Assembly (NCBI GenBank): GCA_025449515.1
Contig: JANWJI010000147.1
Coordinates: forward strand, 1-24,177
Length of the DNA stretch: 24,177 nt
Direction: 5' to 3'
Origin: Nitrososphaeraceae archaeon
GTDB lineage: Archaea; Thermoproteota; Nitrososphaeria; Nitrososphaerales; Nitrososphaeraceae
The translations under genes and the position numbers were made by a program. The notes under the pieces were generated by a model. That model worked only from the letters and a program-made list of their open reading frames with translations, ran no database searches and had not been told where the DNA came from. Below, one piece after another: positions 14,048 through 22,271 of this stretch (positions are counted from its first letter, which is position 1; each line of letters starts with the position of its first letter).

Positions 14048-15121
14048 TTATGACCATGGATTTATCCCCTTCTGATATCTTGAAGCGTCGATCAGCCCCT
14101 CAGCATAACCTATACTCAATACGGCAAGTTCTAATTTCCCCTGTCCCAAGAATCGTTCAGCGTCATAGATATAGTGCTCGGCGTTATCAAGGGACTCTAA
14201 TATTCCTTTGTTACTAAGGGGATCGTTTTCTCTGTCGATGATATTTTTCAAATTTCTGAGCGCTAGCTTTGCTTTTGGAGCATAACGTTCAATCATCTTT
14301 ACTGAGAGTCTATGCACATTCAAAGTGTTATCCAATGGATCGTCTAAGTTATGGGTTAGATTAATGATACCCTCCTCTTCGATAAAATGTAATCGCCCAG
14401 TAATAACTATAGAATGTGGCCCCGAACCAAATTTCGATTCAATTAGAGATCCAATTTTTCCCGAAACTATACTATTATCTTCTGTTCCGATTCTAGAAGC
14501 AATAATAGCGAAAGTATCCAAATTCAGAATTCCGTATTTTAGATCACTTTCAATGCCCAATAGCATTTCTAATGCTTCTCTTGGGTCAAGAAATGACGTT
14601 TTGCCAGAATCATCCACAGCATATTCGGTTAAAATCAATGTGTGATTGCCTGCCAATAGATTGCCGTGAATCGTATTGTAAACACTAATACCTGATTGAG
14701 GCTCTGACATCATGGTCACACTTCTGCCACATTTATAAAAATGCAAGCCTGCTTCACCTATCACAGAGGTTAAACCGGAAGCTGCGTGAATCACTCTCAC
14801 GTCAATGGAATTCCTCTTGGCTCTAACGTATAGTTCTGAATGTGTGGTGGCGATAAGCGGATCTCCATATGATAATAGCGCTACTACTTTCTTTCTTGCT
14901 TCTTCTAGAATCAATCGACCGTCTTCTACAACCCATCTCTTGACTGCAATTATTTCTATTGCGTCGTCATCTATTAACGCTCGTATGTTTGTTAGATCAC
15001 TATCCGAGATTTCACTTGTAAATCTCTCTATACATATTTTTTTACAGCTTTTCAATATATTTATCGCATGGACGCTAAGGCCTTGGTATCCATCAATTCC
15101 CAATCCAACAAACCAAAGCAT
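14048..15121 (-). CDS. dphB: Diphthine synthase fused to a C-terminal DUF357 domain
   Basis: DphB methylates the modified histidine of elongation factor 2 using S-adenosylmethionine. Residues 1-265 carry the family motifs: Gly6-Leu-Gly, Tyr-Gly-Asp-Pro-Leu-Ile-Ala-Thr-Thr-His (85-94), Ser-Gly-Leu-Thr-Ser-Val-Ile-Gly-Glu-Ala-Gly-Leu (115-126), and Pro-His-Ser-Ile-Val-Ile-Thr-Gly-Arg-Leu-His-Phe (235-246). Normal DphB is about 260 aa; this one is 357. The extra about 90 residues are helical and end in Asp-Asn-Ala-Glu-His-Tyr-Ile-Tyr-Asp-Ala...Ala-Val-Leu-Ser-Ile-Gly-Tyr-Ala-Glu-Gly-Leu-Ile-Asp-Ala, which is the DUF357 pattern. A TATA-like gatttaat (15145-15152) about 27 nt upstream suggests its own promoter despite lying 46 bp behind lysK. 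Confidence 0.92.
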   Translation of the reverse strand: MLWFVGLGIDGYQGLSVHAINILKSCKKICIERFTSEISDSDLTNIRALIDDDAIEIIAVKRWVVEDGRLILEEARKKVVALLSYGDPLIATTHSELYVRAKRNSIDVRVIHAASGLTSVIGEAGLHFYKCGRSVTMMSEPQSGISVYNTIHGNLLAGNHTLILTEYAVDDSGKTSFLDPREALEMLLGIESDLKYGILNLDTFAIIASRIGTEDNSIVSGKIGSLIESKFGSGPHSIVITGRLHFIEEEGIINLTHNLDDPLDNTLNVHRLSVKMIERYAPKAKLALRNLKNIIDRENDPLSNKGILESLDNAEHYIYDAERFLGQGKLELAVLSIGYAEGLIDASRYQKGINPWS

Positions 15122-15167
15122 AATAATGTCATGAAGGAACTAGAATTAAATCTTGTTTGAGTAGATA

Positions 15168-16286
15168 TTATGAGAAGCTCTTGCGTGCATGTAGCCTTGA
15201 GATATGAAACAAAGCCCTCGAGAATATGTCTATGCTGGTGAGATATTCTTCCAGATTTACTCGTTCATCAACCGTGTGAGACGCATGGGGTTCGCCAGGA
15301 CCGTACGTCACTACAGGTATCTTGAAGGCGTTACCCAAAATATTCATATCTCCAGTTCCTGTTTTCCTTAAAAGGGTTGGTCGAGTCTTTCTTACATCAA
15401 TTATCGATAAGGACATGGCCCTAACTAAGGTTGAGGTATAACTTGCTTCAAAAGGTTCGGTTTGGTCTTGTATTCTATAGGTAGCTCTTAATCCCTTTTC
15501 ATTTGCAACTTTAGTTATGACCTGGTCAATAATTGATAATACATATTGAGATTTGACGGTTACCGGAATACGAATATCAAGAGTTATGCTAGATTTCTGC
15601 GGAGTAACATTGTGACTTGATCCGCCAATTATTTCAGTCAAACTACAGCTTATGGTTTTAGTTTTGTTTTCACGAGCACTGATCCTCGCGACTTCGGACT
15701 TAATCTCAGTCCAGAAATCATAGATTTCCTCGATCGAGTTCTTAGATAACCAAGGTGCGCTAGCATGTGCGCTATTACCGACATCGCATGTCAGTCTGAT
15801 AGATATTCTACCCTTATAGGCAATTGTAATATTATGGAGGCCGCTGGGTTCACCAAAGATTGCGTAGTCGAGCGGTAATCTGGACGCTACGAGGTTCTTC
15901 ACTCCTGTGGCGTTTCCTTCTTCATCTACAACACCCACAAATGAGATCGTGCCTTTCTGTTTTGGAAATTCAGAAGCCGCGAGGAGCATAGATATTAATG
16001 CCGCCTTGGCATCGGATGCTCCTCGTCCGTACAAATAGCCATCATCGATCCTGACAGGAATTCGTCCAGGGACGGTGTCCATATGACCGCAAAGCAAGAT
16101 TTTTGGATCTCCCGTACCCTTAGTTGCTAGGATATTCCCTACACTATCAATATAGGTCTGCTCAAACCCTAATTCTTCACTGCATCTTGTCTTTAGCATA
16201 TTAGCCAGAGCTGCTTCCGATCTGGACGGCGTATACAATTCTAGGGCCATCTTTAGTAATTCGATGGCATAATTTATGGAGACCAA
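15168..16286 (-). CDS. lysK: [LysW]-lysine / [LysW]-ornithine hydrolase
   Basis: A 372-aa M20-family metallopeptidase that cuts the finished amino acid from the LysW carrier. Motifs: Gly-His68-Met-Asp70-Thr-Val-Pro-Gly, Gly-Arg-Gly-Ala-Ser-Asp92-Ala-Lys, Asp-Glu122-Glu123-Gly-Asn and Gly-Glu-Pro-Ser-Gly, plus the late Pro-Gly-Glu-Pro-His-Ala-Ser-His. The zinc ligands and catalytic glutamate are all present. It is the last step for both lysine and, in archaea with the dual pathway, ornithine. Starts at a TTG 12 nt after lysX; Met13 would cut into the first helix. Position right after lysW-lysX supports the carrier-specific role over a general ArgE/DapE. Confidence 0.92.
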   Translation of the reverse strand: MVSINYAIELLKMALELYTPSRSEAALANMLKTRCSEELGFEQTYIDSVGNILATKGTGDPKILLCGHMDTVPGRIPVRIDDGYLYGRGASDAKAALISMLLAASEFPKQKGTISFVGVVDEEGNATGVKNLVASRLPLDYAIFGEPSGLHNITIAYKGRISIRLTCDVGNSAHASAPWLSKNSIEEIYDFWTEIKSEVARISARENKTKTISCSLTEIIGGSSHNVTPQKSSITLDIRIPVTVKSQYVLSIIDQVITKVANEKGLRATYRIQDQTEPFEASYTSTLVRAMSLSIIDVRKTRPTLLRKTGTGDMNILGNAFKIPVVTYGPGEPHASHTVDERVNLEEYLTSIDIFSRALFHISRLHARKSFS

Positions 16287-16298
16287 TTTGTTAGCGGC

Positions 16299-17174
16299 TC
16301 AGTGATTTCCTGCTTCATGAACGAATTCTATTATTTGTCCTGGAATATCGACCTCAGTCACCTTCACCGTATTTTTAAACTCGGTCGTATTATTCACCTC
16401 ATGAACTACAAGTCCATCCTTCTTGCTCTCCATCAAATCGACACCGACAATTTTGCCATTGACTGCTCTGCTAGCCTCGAGACATACATCTTCTAGCTCC
16501 TTGGTAACGGGACAATTTTCGGCACGAGCACCTAAGGCCATATTTGTTTTCCACTCACCAATGGCCGAGTATCGATAGATAGCGGCTACCACCCTTTCGC
16601 CAACGATTATAGCCCTTATATCTCTGGGTGGCCGATCAACAAATTCTTCAAAATAATATACCTGATACAAGGGAAACATGTGCGCCCTGTGCTCGATTAC
16701 ACCCTTTGCCGCCTCTTTATCATTCAAAACAGCAATTAGTCTACCCCAACTCCCAATCGTTGGCTTTATTATGGCAGGGTATCCCAACTGATCGAGCGCC
16801 GCGATAGCAGATGATTCCGAAAACGCTGTAATCGCCTTGGGTGTCCTCACGCCAGCTTTTCGAAGCATCATGTGGGTATAAAGTTTATTGCCACATACTG
16901 AATTTGTAGTTAATGGATTAAACACATTCGCGCCCAGACCTTCTAACGCAGCTGTAGAATGAATATTCTTGAAATAACTTACACATCGCTGAATGATTGT
17001 AAAATCCTTATATTGAAACTCTGTTTTATTCAAATCTACAAAAAGGCTTTTGCAATCTATATTGACCGGGTCAAATCCGCGCTTCTTTGCTGCTTCATAT
17101 AATGCCTTTTCTTCCCACCTAATTTGGTCATAGAGAATTGCGAGATGAGGAGAAGATTTAACTTGGTCCGTCAC
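16299..17174 (-). CDS. lysX: Alpha-aminoadipate--LysW ligase LysX
   Basis: An ATP-grasp ligase of 291 aa that joins the amino group of aminoadipate to the terminal glutamate side chain of LysW. It shows Cys-Gly-Asn-Lys-Leu and Pro-Ala-Ile-Ile-Lys-Pro-Thr-Ile-Gly-Ser-Trp-Gly-Arg for ATP, and Glu-Val-Asn-Asn-Thr-Thr-Glu-Phe-Lys-Asn (259-268) before Val-Asp-Ile-Pro-Gly. The tail is close to what I recall of Thermus LysX. With homocitrate synthase and lysW copy 2 just upstream, this argues for the lysine branch. The start is set at GTG 17174, which overlaps the lysW stop as GTGA; a TTG at 17183 would add three residues. It is a paralogue of the gene at 22272. Confidence 0.85.
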   Translation of the reverse strand: MTDQVKSSPHLAILYDQIRWEEKALYEAAKKRGFDPVNIDCKSLFVDLNKTEFQYKDFTIIQRCVSYFKNIHSTAALEGLGANVFNPLTTNSVCGNKLYTHMMLRKAGVRTPKAITAFSESSAIAALDQLGYPAIIKPTIGSWGRLIAVLNDKEAAKGVIEHRAHMFPLYQVYYFEEFVDRPPRDIRAIIVGERVVAAIYRYSAIGEWKTNMALGARAENCPVTKELEDVCLEASRAVNGKIVGVDLMESKKDGLVVHEVNNTTEFKNTVKVTEVDIPGQIIEFVHEAGNH

Positions 17175-17338
17175 TGACCCCAATCCTCACCGACTGTCTG
17201 GGCCGGCTTAAGGCTGAATTCTGTTCCTTCTTTCACCAATTCGTAACTCGCCCCACAATCTTGACAAGTTACTATTTCCCCCTCGATCGAATCTGACGGA
17301 GCCTTAATTTCCGCATCGCATTCTGGACACTTCACCAT
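17171..17338 (-). CDS. lysW: LysW amino-group carrier protein, copy 2
   Basis: A 55-aa zinc-ribbon carrier with Cys4-x2-Cys7 and Cys25-x2-Cys28. It ends in the invariant Gly-Glu-Asp-Trp-Gly-Gln motif, to which the substrate amino acid is linked. Acidic overall, as the partner enzymes need. It lies 10 nt after homocitrate synthase, whose last codons contain AAGGAG as its ribosome site, and overlaps lysX by four bases. It is distinct in sequence from copy 1 at 23133. Confidence 0.95.
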   Translation of the reverse strand: MVKCPECDAEIKAPSDSIEGEIVTCQDCGASYELVKEGTEFSLKPAQTVGEDWGQ

Positions 17339-17348
17339 TTTTAATCAC

Positions 17349-18560
17349 TTACTCCTTAGCCTTTAGATTTGGACTTACATTATTAAGTATCTTTCTTTCC
17401 AGTCGATCGTCCAAGTATAGCTCCAATATGTCTCCCATTCTAAGATCCTTCAGTCCTCGGGCCAATTTTTCGGCTTCATGATTGCTTGTTTCTAATCCGA
17501 GTAAAGATAAAAGATAAGCTGCTCCGTTTTTGCCTGCAAGCTCACCAAATACTATTTTTCGCCTATTCCCAACTATTCTTGGCTCGATAATCTCGTATGC
17601 AGAGGGATCTCGTAAAATCGCAGCGAGATGAGTACCTGCCTTATGCTTATATGCACTATCTCCCACAATCGGTTTCGACTCTGGAACCTCCAATCCGGTA
17701 TAAAGCGAAATGGTCTTTGACAGATCCTTCAACATGTGTAATCTGAGGTCATTGTTAGATTTGTAAATTAGCATCAAAGCAACTGCGGCCTCAGCCAGCG
17801 ACGGAATGCCTGTTCGCTCTCCTAATCCATCAATGGTAGTGTGTATTTGATTTGCTCCTGCGTCACAGCCCGCTAGTGCATTTGCCAATGCAAGTCCCAA
17901 ATCATTGTGACAGTGAACGTCTAGCAAGCTAGTCGACGTATCAATACTTTGATAAACGCGACTAACAAGATTATACATGCCCTTTGGTCTCATAATGCCA
18001 ACAGTATCCGGAATGCTTATCCTTTCTATCTTTCGATTATTCATTTCCTTGCACATATCAATAAGAAATGAAGGATCTGTTCGACTGGCGTCCTCCATGG
18101 TGAAACGAGCCTTCAAACCATGTGATTTTATGTAGTCTGCAACATCTAGAGCCCTATTTTTTGCTTCTTCCCTTGATATTTTTAATTTTGAGGACAAATG
18201 AATATCGGATATTCCCATGTACGTAGCTACCCACTCGGCGTCGCAGCTGATCGCTACATCAATATCAGATTTCATTGCCCTCACATGCGCTAAAATATCT
18301 GCCTTCAATCCCTGCTTTATGATTGTCTTTGTAGAAACAAAATGATCAGGTGAAACGACCGGGCTTATCTCGATCTGATCGACACCAAAGGAATCAAGCA
18401 TCCATGCAATCTGAATTCGCTGTTTTGTAGTAAATGAAACACCAGGATGTTGTTCACCTTCCCTAAGCGTTGAGTCAAGTATATGAATATTGTTAAGTTC
18501 CTTATCCGATTCATTGTAGATATGCGCATAATGGTTCGGATCTGACGTTTTTAGTGACAT
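17349..18560 (-). CDS. lysS: Homocitrate synthase
   Basis: A 403-aa DRE-TIM metallolyase that condenses 2-oxoglutarate and acetyl-CoA, the first step of the aminoadipate route. Signatures: Leu-Asp-Ser-Thr-Leu-Arg-Glu-Gly-Glu-Gln (28-37), Asp-Ala-Ser-Arg-Thr-Asp, metal-binding His216-Cys-His218-Asn-Asp, and Gly-Leu-Gly-Glu-Arg-Thr-Gly (245-251), with Lys-Ala-Gly-Thr-His at the end of the barrel. Isopropylmalate and citramalate synthases share these motifs. The lack of a long regulatory domain (the part after the barrel is only about 70-90 aa) and the lysW-lysX-lysK genes that follow favour homocitrate. Own promoter upstream; GGAGAG six bases before the ATG. Confidence 0.88.
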   Translation of the reverse strand: MSLKTSDPNHYAHIYNESDKELNNIHILDSTLREGEQHPGVSFTTKQRIQIAWMLDSFGVDQIEISPVVSPDHFVSTKTIIKQGLKADILAHVRAMKSDIDVAISCDAEWVATYMGISDIHLSSKLKISREEAKNRALDVADYIKSHGLKARFTMEDASRTDPSFLIDMCKEMNNRKIERISIPDTVGIMRPKGMYNLVSRVYQSIDTSTSLLDVHCHNDLGLALANALAGCDAGANQIHTTIDGLGERTGIPSLAEAAVALMLIYKSNNDLRLHMLKDLSKTISLYTGLEVPESKPIVGDSAYKHKAGTHLAAILRDPSAYEIIEPRIVGNRRKIVFGELAGKNGAAYLLSLLGLETSNHEAEKLARGLKDLRMGDILELYLDDRLERKILNNVSPNLKAKE

Positions 18561-18564
18561 TTTC

Positions 18565-18598
18565 TCTCCATCAGACTTATTTTCGTATAAAATATAAA
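18565..18598 (-). promoter_or_regulatory. Promoter and ribosome site of the lysS-lysW-lysX-lysK unit
   Basis: Minus-strand TTTATATTTTATA (18586-18598) is a strong TATA box about 32 nt before the lysS ATG. GGAGAG (about 18565-18570) follows, so the leader is very short. It separates the lysine-specific genes from the upstream argG-to-lrp unit. Confidence 0.55.
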
Positions 18599-18694
18599 CG
18601 TTATCGCAATTTGAAACAATCGATGGTTTCTAACATAATATAGAGTTTGATTCAACGGACGTTCTTACCACTTTCAACCTCACTGAAGCACATA

Positions 18695-19120
18695 CTAGCG
18701 TATAGTCCTTAGAACTATAACGGTATTGGTATCGGCTACTCCTTCAGTCCTACGGACGTCATCAATACATCGATTAATTTCGGCTATCGAAGTGGATGAA
18801 ATTATGGCTGCTATGTCGTATTGGCCAGTAATTTCGTAGATAGTTTGGACGCCCGTTAGTTTCATCAAATTGGCCGAAACTGTAGAGGTGTCAGATGTTG
18901 AACTGACTGAAATTAAGGTTATTGCACTTGTCTTGTCGGCACTCTGTGTTGCAATGGTAAATTTCGTTATAATCCCACTTTGTGTCAAATTCTTTACTCG
19001 TCTTCGAACAGCCGACTCTGAATAGCCGATTTCGTTTGCAATGTCAACAAAGGACTTTCTCGCATCCTCTTGAAGGATCTTGATTATCTTCTCATCTATA
19101 GAATCCTGATTATTTGACAT
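18695..19120 (-). CDS. Lrp/AsnC-family transcription regulator
   Basis: A 141-aa protein: a helix-turn-helix at about 25-48 (Ser-Phe-Val-Asp-Ile-Ala-Asn-Glu-Ile-Gly-Tyr-Ser-Glu-Ser-Ala-Val-Arg-Arg-Arg) and a C-terminal RAM ligand domain (66-141) with Tyr-Glu-Ile-Thr-Gly-Gln-Tyr-Asp. In Sulfolobus the related LysM binds lysine and controls lysWXJK. This gene overlaps the end of lysJ by 11 nt and sits just before the lysS promoter, so local control of this locus is likely (inference). Confidence 0.9.
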   Translation of the reverse strand: MSNNQDSIDEKIIKILQEDARKSFVDIANEIGYSESAVRRRVKNLTQSGIITKFTIATQSADKTSAITLISVSSTSDTSTVSANLMKLTGVQTIYEITGQYDIAAIISSTSIAEINRCIDDVRRTEGVADTNTVIVLRTIR

Positions 19121-20291
19121 TTTTTCTTTCCTCTTCCTTGGTGAGCACTTTATCTATCTTTTCTAGTGCAGATGAGACCATAGATTCATCTATCACAAGC
19201 GGCGGCAGCAACCTAATAATATTTCTTCCAGAGTAAAGCATTAGTATCCCATTTTTTATGCCATCAAGCAATAGATCTCTGACGTCAAACCGGAGTTCTA
19301 TCGCAATCATCAGTCCTAATCCTCTTACTTCCCTAACTATTTTGTGCGTATCCTTCAAGCCTAGTAACCCGTCCTTAAAGTACTTGCCTAGTTTGGCGGC
19401 ATTATCTACTAGTCTGTCTTCGACTAATGCATCTAGAGCCGCAGAAGCTGCGGTACATGCTACAGGATTGCCAGCAAATGTAGAAGAGTGTTCACCTATC
19501 TTCATAGAATCAATTATTTCCGGTTTGGCTAGAGTGAGAGCCATTGGTATACCACCGCCAATACCCTTAGCTAGACACATGATATCTGGAATGGTCTTCC
19601 AGTGTTCTCCGGCCCACATTTTGCCAGTTCTTCCAAGTCCAGATTGGATCTCATCATAAATCAGAACTATTTTTCGACTGGTACAGACTTCCCGAATTCT
19701 TTGTAATAATCCATCTGGCGGGATTATGATACCTGTCTCACCTTGAATCGGTTCCAATATTACCGTTCCGATCGAGTCGTCTATTTCTTCATCCATCCTC
19801 GCTCGATCATTGTAAGGAACGAATTTCACCAAATCCAATAGCGGCATAAATGGCTTACGGTACTTTTCGTTGTGAGTAACGGAAAGTGCGCCCAGAGTCT
19901 TTCCATGGTAGCCGCCTGTCATGGCAATTATTCCGGCCTTTCCCGTGTACTTTCGAGCGAATTTTAGAGCTGCCTCAACTGATTCAGCACCGCTATTGCT
20001 GAAGGCTACTTTCGACAGCCCCGTAGGGGAGATCTTTGCTAGTTTTTCCAGAAACTCCAATCGAGTGTCGTTGTAGGCTGACATATGACAAACGATTAGC
20101 TTCTCTACTTGGCTCTTAATCGCTCGAACTACTCTATCGTTACAATGCCCTACCAGTGCCACACCGTACCCAGCCATACAATCAATGTATTCTCTTCCTT
20201 CATTATCCCAGACTTTGGCTCCTTTTCCACGTGATATGTTTATCGGAAATCGTTGATACAGATTTCCCATAAATCGATCTTCAGAACTCAT
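19110..20291 (-). CDS. lysJ: [LysW]-aminoadipate/glutamate semialdehyde aminotransferase
   Basis: A 393-aa class-III PLP aminotransferase. Signatures: Ser-Asn-Ser-Gly-Ala-Glu-Ser (98-104), Gly-Gly-Tyr-His-Gly-Lys-Thr (126-132), Glu-Pro-Ile-Gln-Gly-Glu (180-185), Tyr-Asp213-Glu-Ile-Gln, and the PLP lysine Lys242 in Ala-Lys-Gly-Ile-Gly-Gly-Gly. It converts the carrier-bound semialdehyde to LysW-lysine or LysW-ornithine, with glutamate as the usual donor. The start is placed at ATG 20291, which overlaps the lysZ stop as ATGA; the ATG at 20312 would only add a tail inside lysZ. Confidence 0.92.
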   Translation of the reverse strand: MSSEDRFMGNLYQRFPINISRGKGAKVWDNEGREYIDCMAGYGVALVGHCNDRVVRAIKSQVEKLIVCHMSAYNDTRLEFLEKLAKISPTGLSKVAFSNSGAESVEAALKFARKYTGKAGIIAMTGGYHGKTLGALSVTHNEKYRKPFMPLLDLVKFVPYNDRARMDEEIDDSIGTVILEPIQGETGIIIPPDGLLQRIREVCTSRKIVLIYDEIQSGLGRTGKMWAGEHWKTIPDIMCLAKGIGGGIPMALTLAKPEIIDSMKIGEHSSTFAGNPVACTAASAALDALVEDRLVDNAAKLGKYFKDGLLGLKDTHKIVREVRGLGLMIAIELRFDVRDLLLDGIKNGILMLYSGRNIIRLLPPLVIDESMVSSALEKIDKVLTKEEERKNVK

Positions 20292-21094
20292 CTTTGAGTG
20301 ATTACAGTACATTGATCATGAGAAAGGCAGGCGGAGATAGGATTTTCAATTAATCCGGATCCAATTATAGATTCCTTCACGCCCATTTCCAATGCCTCAG
20401 TGCACGCTAACAGTTTCTTTTCCATCCCAAATCCGATAGAAGGCAACAATTCCTTGGCCCGTGCTAACGTCATATTTGATATAACTTCGCTATTTATGAT
20501 TAATCCTTTGACATCAGTCATAAACAATATCTTATCGGCTCTTAATCCACCAGCAATGTAGGCAGCCGCCCTATCTCCATCTATGTTGAGAAATTCAAAA
20601 TCATCACTTAGTGCGATAGGCGAGATAACAGGAACATAACCTTCCTTCACAAGAAGATCGATTAATGACGGATCTATGCCTCTTATTTTACCTGTATAAC
20701 CTCCCTCAATTATCATCTTCCTACCTTTCTCATTTATTATAACAAGCTTTTTCTTCCGATCTGCCTTTATGGTAACACCATCAATCCCAGATATACCAAT
20801 CGCCTTTATACCATACCGTATAAGCATACCCACAATCATCTTGTTAATCTTTCCAGACATAACCATAGTGTATATTTCAATTGTTTCTTTATCTGTATAC
20901 CTACTCCTAACTCCTTGTGGTGAAACTATAAACCTTTGCTCCTTACCTAGTTTGGTCGCTATATTGGTAACATCTTTCCCACCGCCGTGAACAATTACTA
21001 TTTTTTCATTTTTCATGGTTTGTCTCAGGTCCGGGAATGTACTAGGGTGTAAACGATCTGATAAGACACTACCACCTAGCTTTATGACTATCAT
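20288..21094 (-). CDS. lysZ: [LysW]-aminoadipate/glutamate kinase
   Basis: A 268-aa amino-acid kinase of the ArgB/LysZ family that phosphorylates the side-chain carboxylate of the LysW-linked substrate. Lys5-Leu-Gly-Gly-Ser at the N-terminus, Val-His-Gly-Gly-Gly-Lys-Asp for phosphates, the Ser-Arg-Tyr-Thr-Asp-Lys-Glu-Thr motif, and Asn-Ile-Asp-Gly-Asp-Arg-Ala-Ala-Ala are visible. It overlaps lysY by four bases (ATGA). Being the only kinase of its kind here, it probably serves both branches. Confidence 0.92.
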   Translation of the reverse strand: MIVIKLGGSVLSDRLHPSTFPDLRQTMKNEKIVIVHGGGKDVTNIATKLGKEQRFIVSPQGVRSRYTDKETIEIYTMVMSGKINKMIVGMLIRYGIKAIGISGIDGVTIKADRKKKLVIINEKGRKMIIEGGYTGKIRGIDPSLIDLLVKEGYVPVISPIALSDDFEFLNIDGDRAAAYIAGGLRADKILFMTDVKGLIINSEVISNMTLARAKELLPSIGFGMEKKLLACTEALEMGVKESIIGSGLIENPISACLSHDQCTVITQR

Positions 21095-22143
21095 ACCGGA
21101 GTAATTGGAGTATGTTTAAGACCATCCGTTTCATCATACGCTAACATGACATTCATATTCTGAATTGCCGAGCCGGCAGCTCCTTTAACTAAATTATCTG
21201 ATGCCGACAGCGCAACAAGTCTTTGATTCTCCTCATCGACTTCGAACCCTAGATCACAGAAATTAGATCCGATCAAAAACTTTGGATCCGGATATTTGTA
21301 TAATCCTTTTTTATCACGTATAAATCTGATAAACGGTTCGTTCTTGTATGAAGTTCTGTAGATTTTCCAGAGATCAATCTCAGGTACTGCTCGTTTCAAG
21401 AAGGTATGATTAGTGGTCAAAATCCCTCGTACAACATTTACTGCATGTGGTGTCATACCTATTCTAATCGCTCTCTTGGCAACTAGTCCTAATTCTTGTT
21501 CAATTTCTCCAGTATGCCTGTGTTTCACTGGTTTATAAGGACGAATAACTCCGTAACGCATGGCATGATGAGTGCTAGCATTTGCTTTAGATCCTGCACC
21601 AGAAGATCCTATTTTACTATCGACAATGATATGATCGGTATCTATCAAATCATTTGCGATTAAGGGTTTTATCGCAAGAAGAGATGTGACAGCCATGCAG
21701 CCGGGGCAAGATACCAATTGAGCTCGTTTGATATCGGCACGATGAAACTCTGGCACGCCATAAACAGATTTTGAAAGTAATTCAGGAAACGGATGTTCCC
21801 ATCCGTACCACTTGACATAATCCTTTGGATTCTTCAAACGGAAGTCAGCAGACAAATCTACGATTTTAATCCCTAGGTCGTAAAGATCTTTCACGATCTC
21901 CTTTGACCTACCATGAGGAAGAGCAGTGAATACCAAGTCGCAGGTATTACCAAGCCTATCGATACTCATGTCGGAAAATGTGATATCTATGAACCCCTTT
22001 AGACTAGGATGTATTCTGTGCACATATTCACCAGCCTTCTGTCTAGAAGTAACAGTGCTTAATTCAATCTTTGGATGGCCTACTAGAAGGCGCAATAGCT
22101 CGCCGCCCACATATCCAGATGCTCCTACCACACCAACTCTCAT
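21091..22143 (-). CDS. lysY: [LysW]-aminoadipyl/glutamyl phosphate reductase
   Basis: A 350-aa NADPH-dependent reductase of the ArgC/LysY family. Gly-Ala-Ser-Gly-Tyr-Val-Gly-Gly-Glu (7-15) binds the cofactor, and Cys149 in Ser-Cys-Pro-Gly-Cys-Met-Ala is the catalytic thiol. A Ser-Ser-Gly-Ala-Gly-Ser-Lys loop and His-Arg-His-Thr-Gly-Glu-Ile-Glu-Gln follow. It reduces the acyl phosphate made by LysZ to the semialdehyde. First gene after a 128-nt spacer, then coupled to lysZ. Confidence 0.93.
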   Translation of the reverse strand: MRVGVVGASGYVGGELLRLLVGHPKIELSTVTSRQKAGEYVHRIHPSLKGFIDITFSDMSIDRLGNTCDLVFTALPHGRSKEIVKDLYDLGIKIVDLSADFRLKNPKDYVKWYGWEHPFPELLSKSVYGVPEFHRADIKRAQLVSCPGCMAVTSLLAIKPLIANDLIDTDHIIVDSKIGSSGAGSKANASTHHAMRYGVIRPYKPVKHRHTGEIEQELGLVAKRAIRIGMTPHAVNVVRGILTTNHTFLKRAVPEIDLWKIYRTSYKNEPFIRFIRDKKGLYKYPDPKFLIGSNFCDLGFEVDEENQRLVALSASDNLVKGAAGSAIQNMNVMLAYDETDGLKHTPITPV

Positions 22144-22271
22144 GCTATTTATTTCTACCCTGTTTCCTCGTTTAGCTTCTTATGAATTTTGTTATGCAGC
22201 AACACTTTCACCTTCATTGATATGTGCGAGGCATGCTGTGAGAGAATCTTCATATGGATTAATGATTGCAA

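Noticed and set aside
22144..22271. Possible small gene in the spacer between argX and lysY
   Set aside because: One frame reads protein-like (Ile-Asn-Pro-Tyr-Glu-Asp-Ser-Leu) up to a TAA but has no start codon; the other is a basic 30-40-aa frame with no support.
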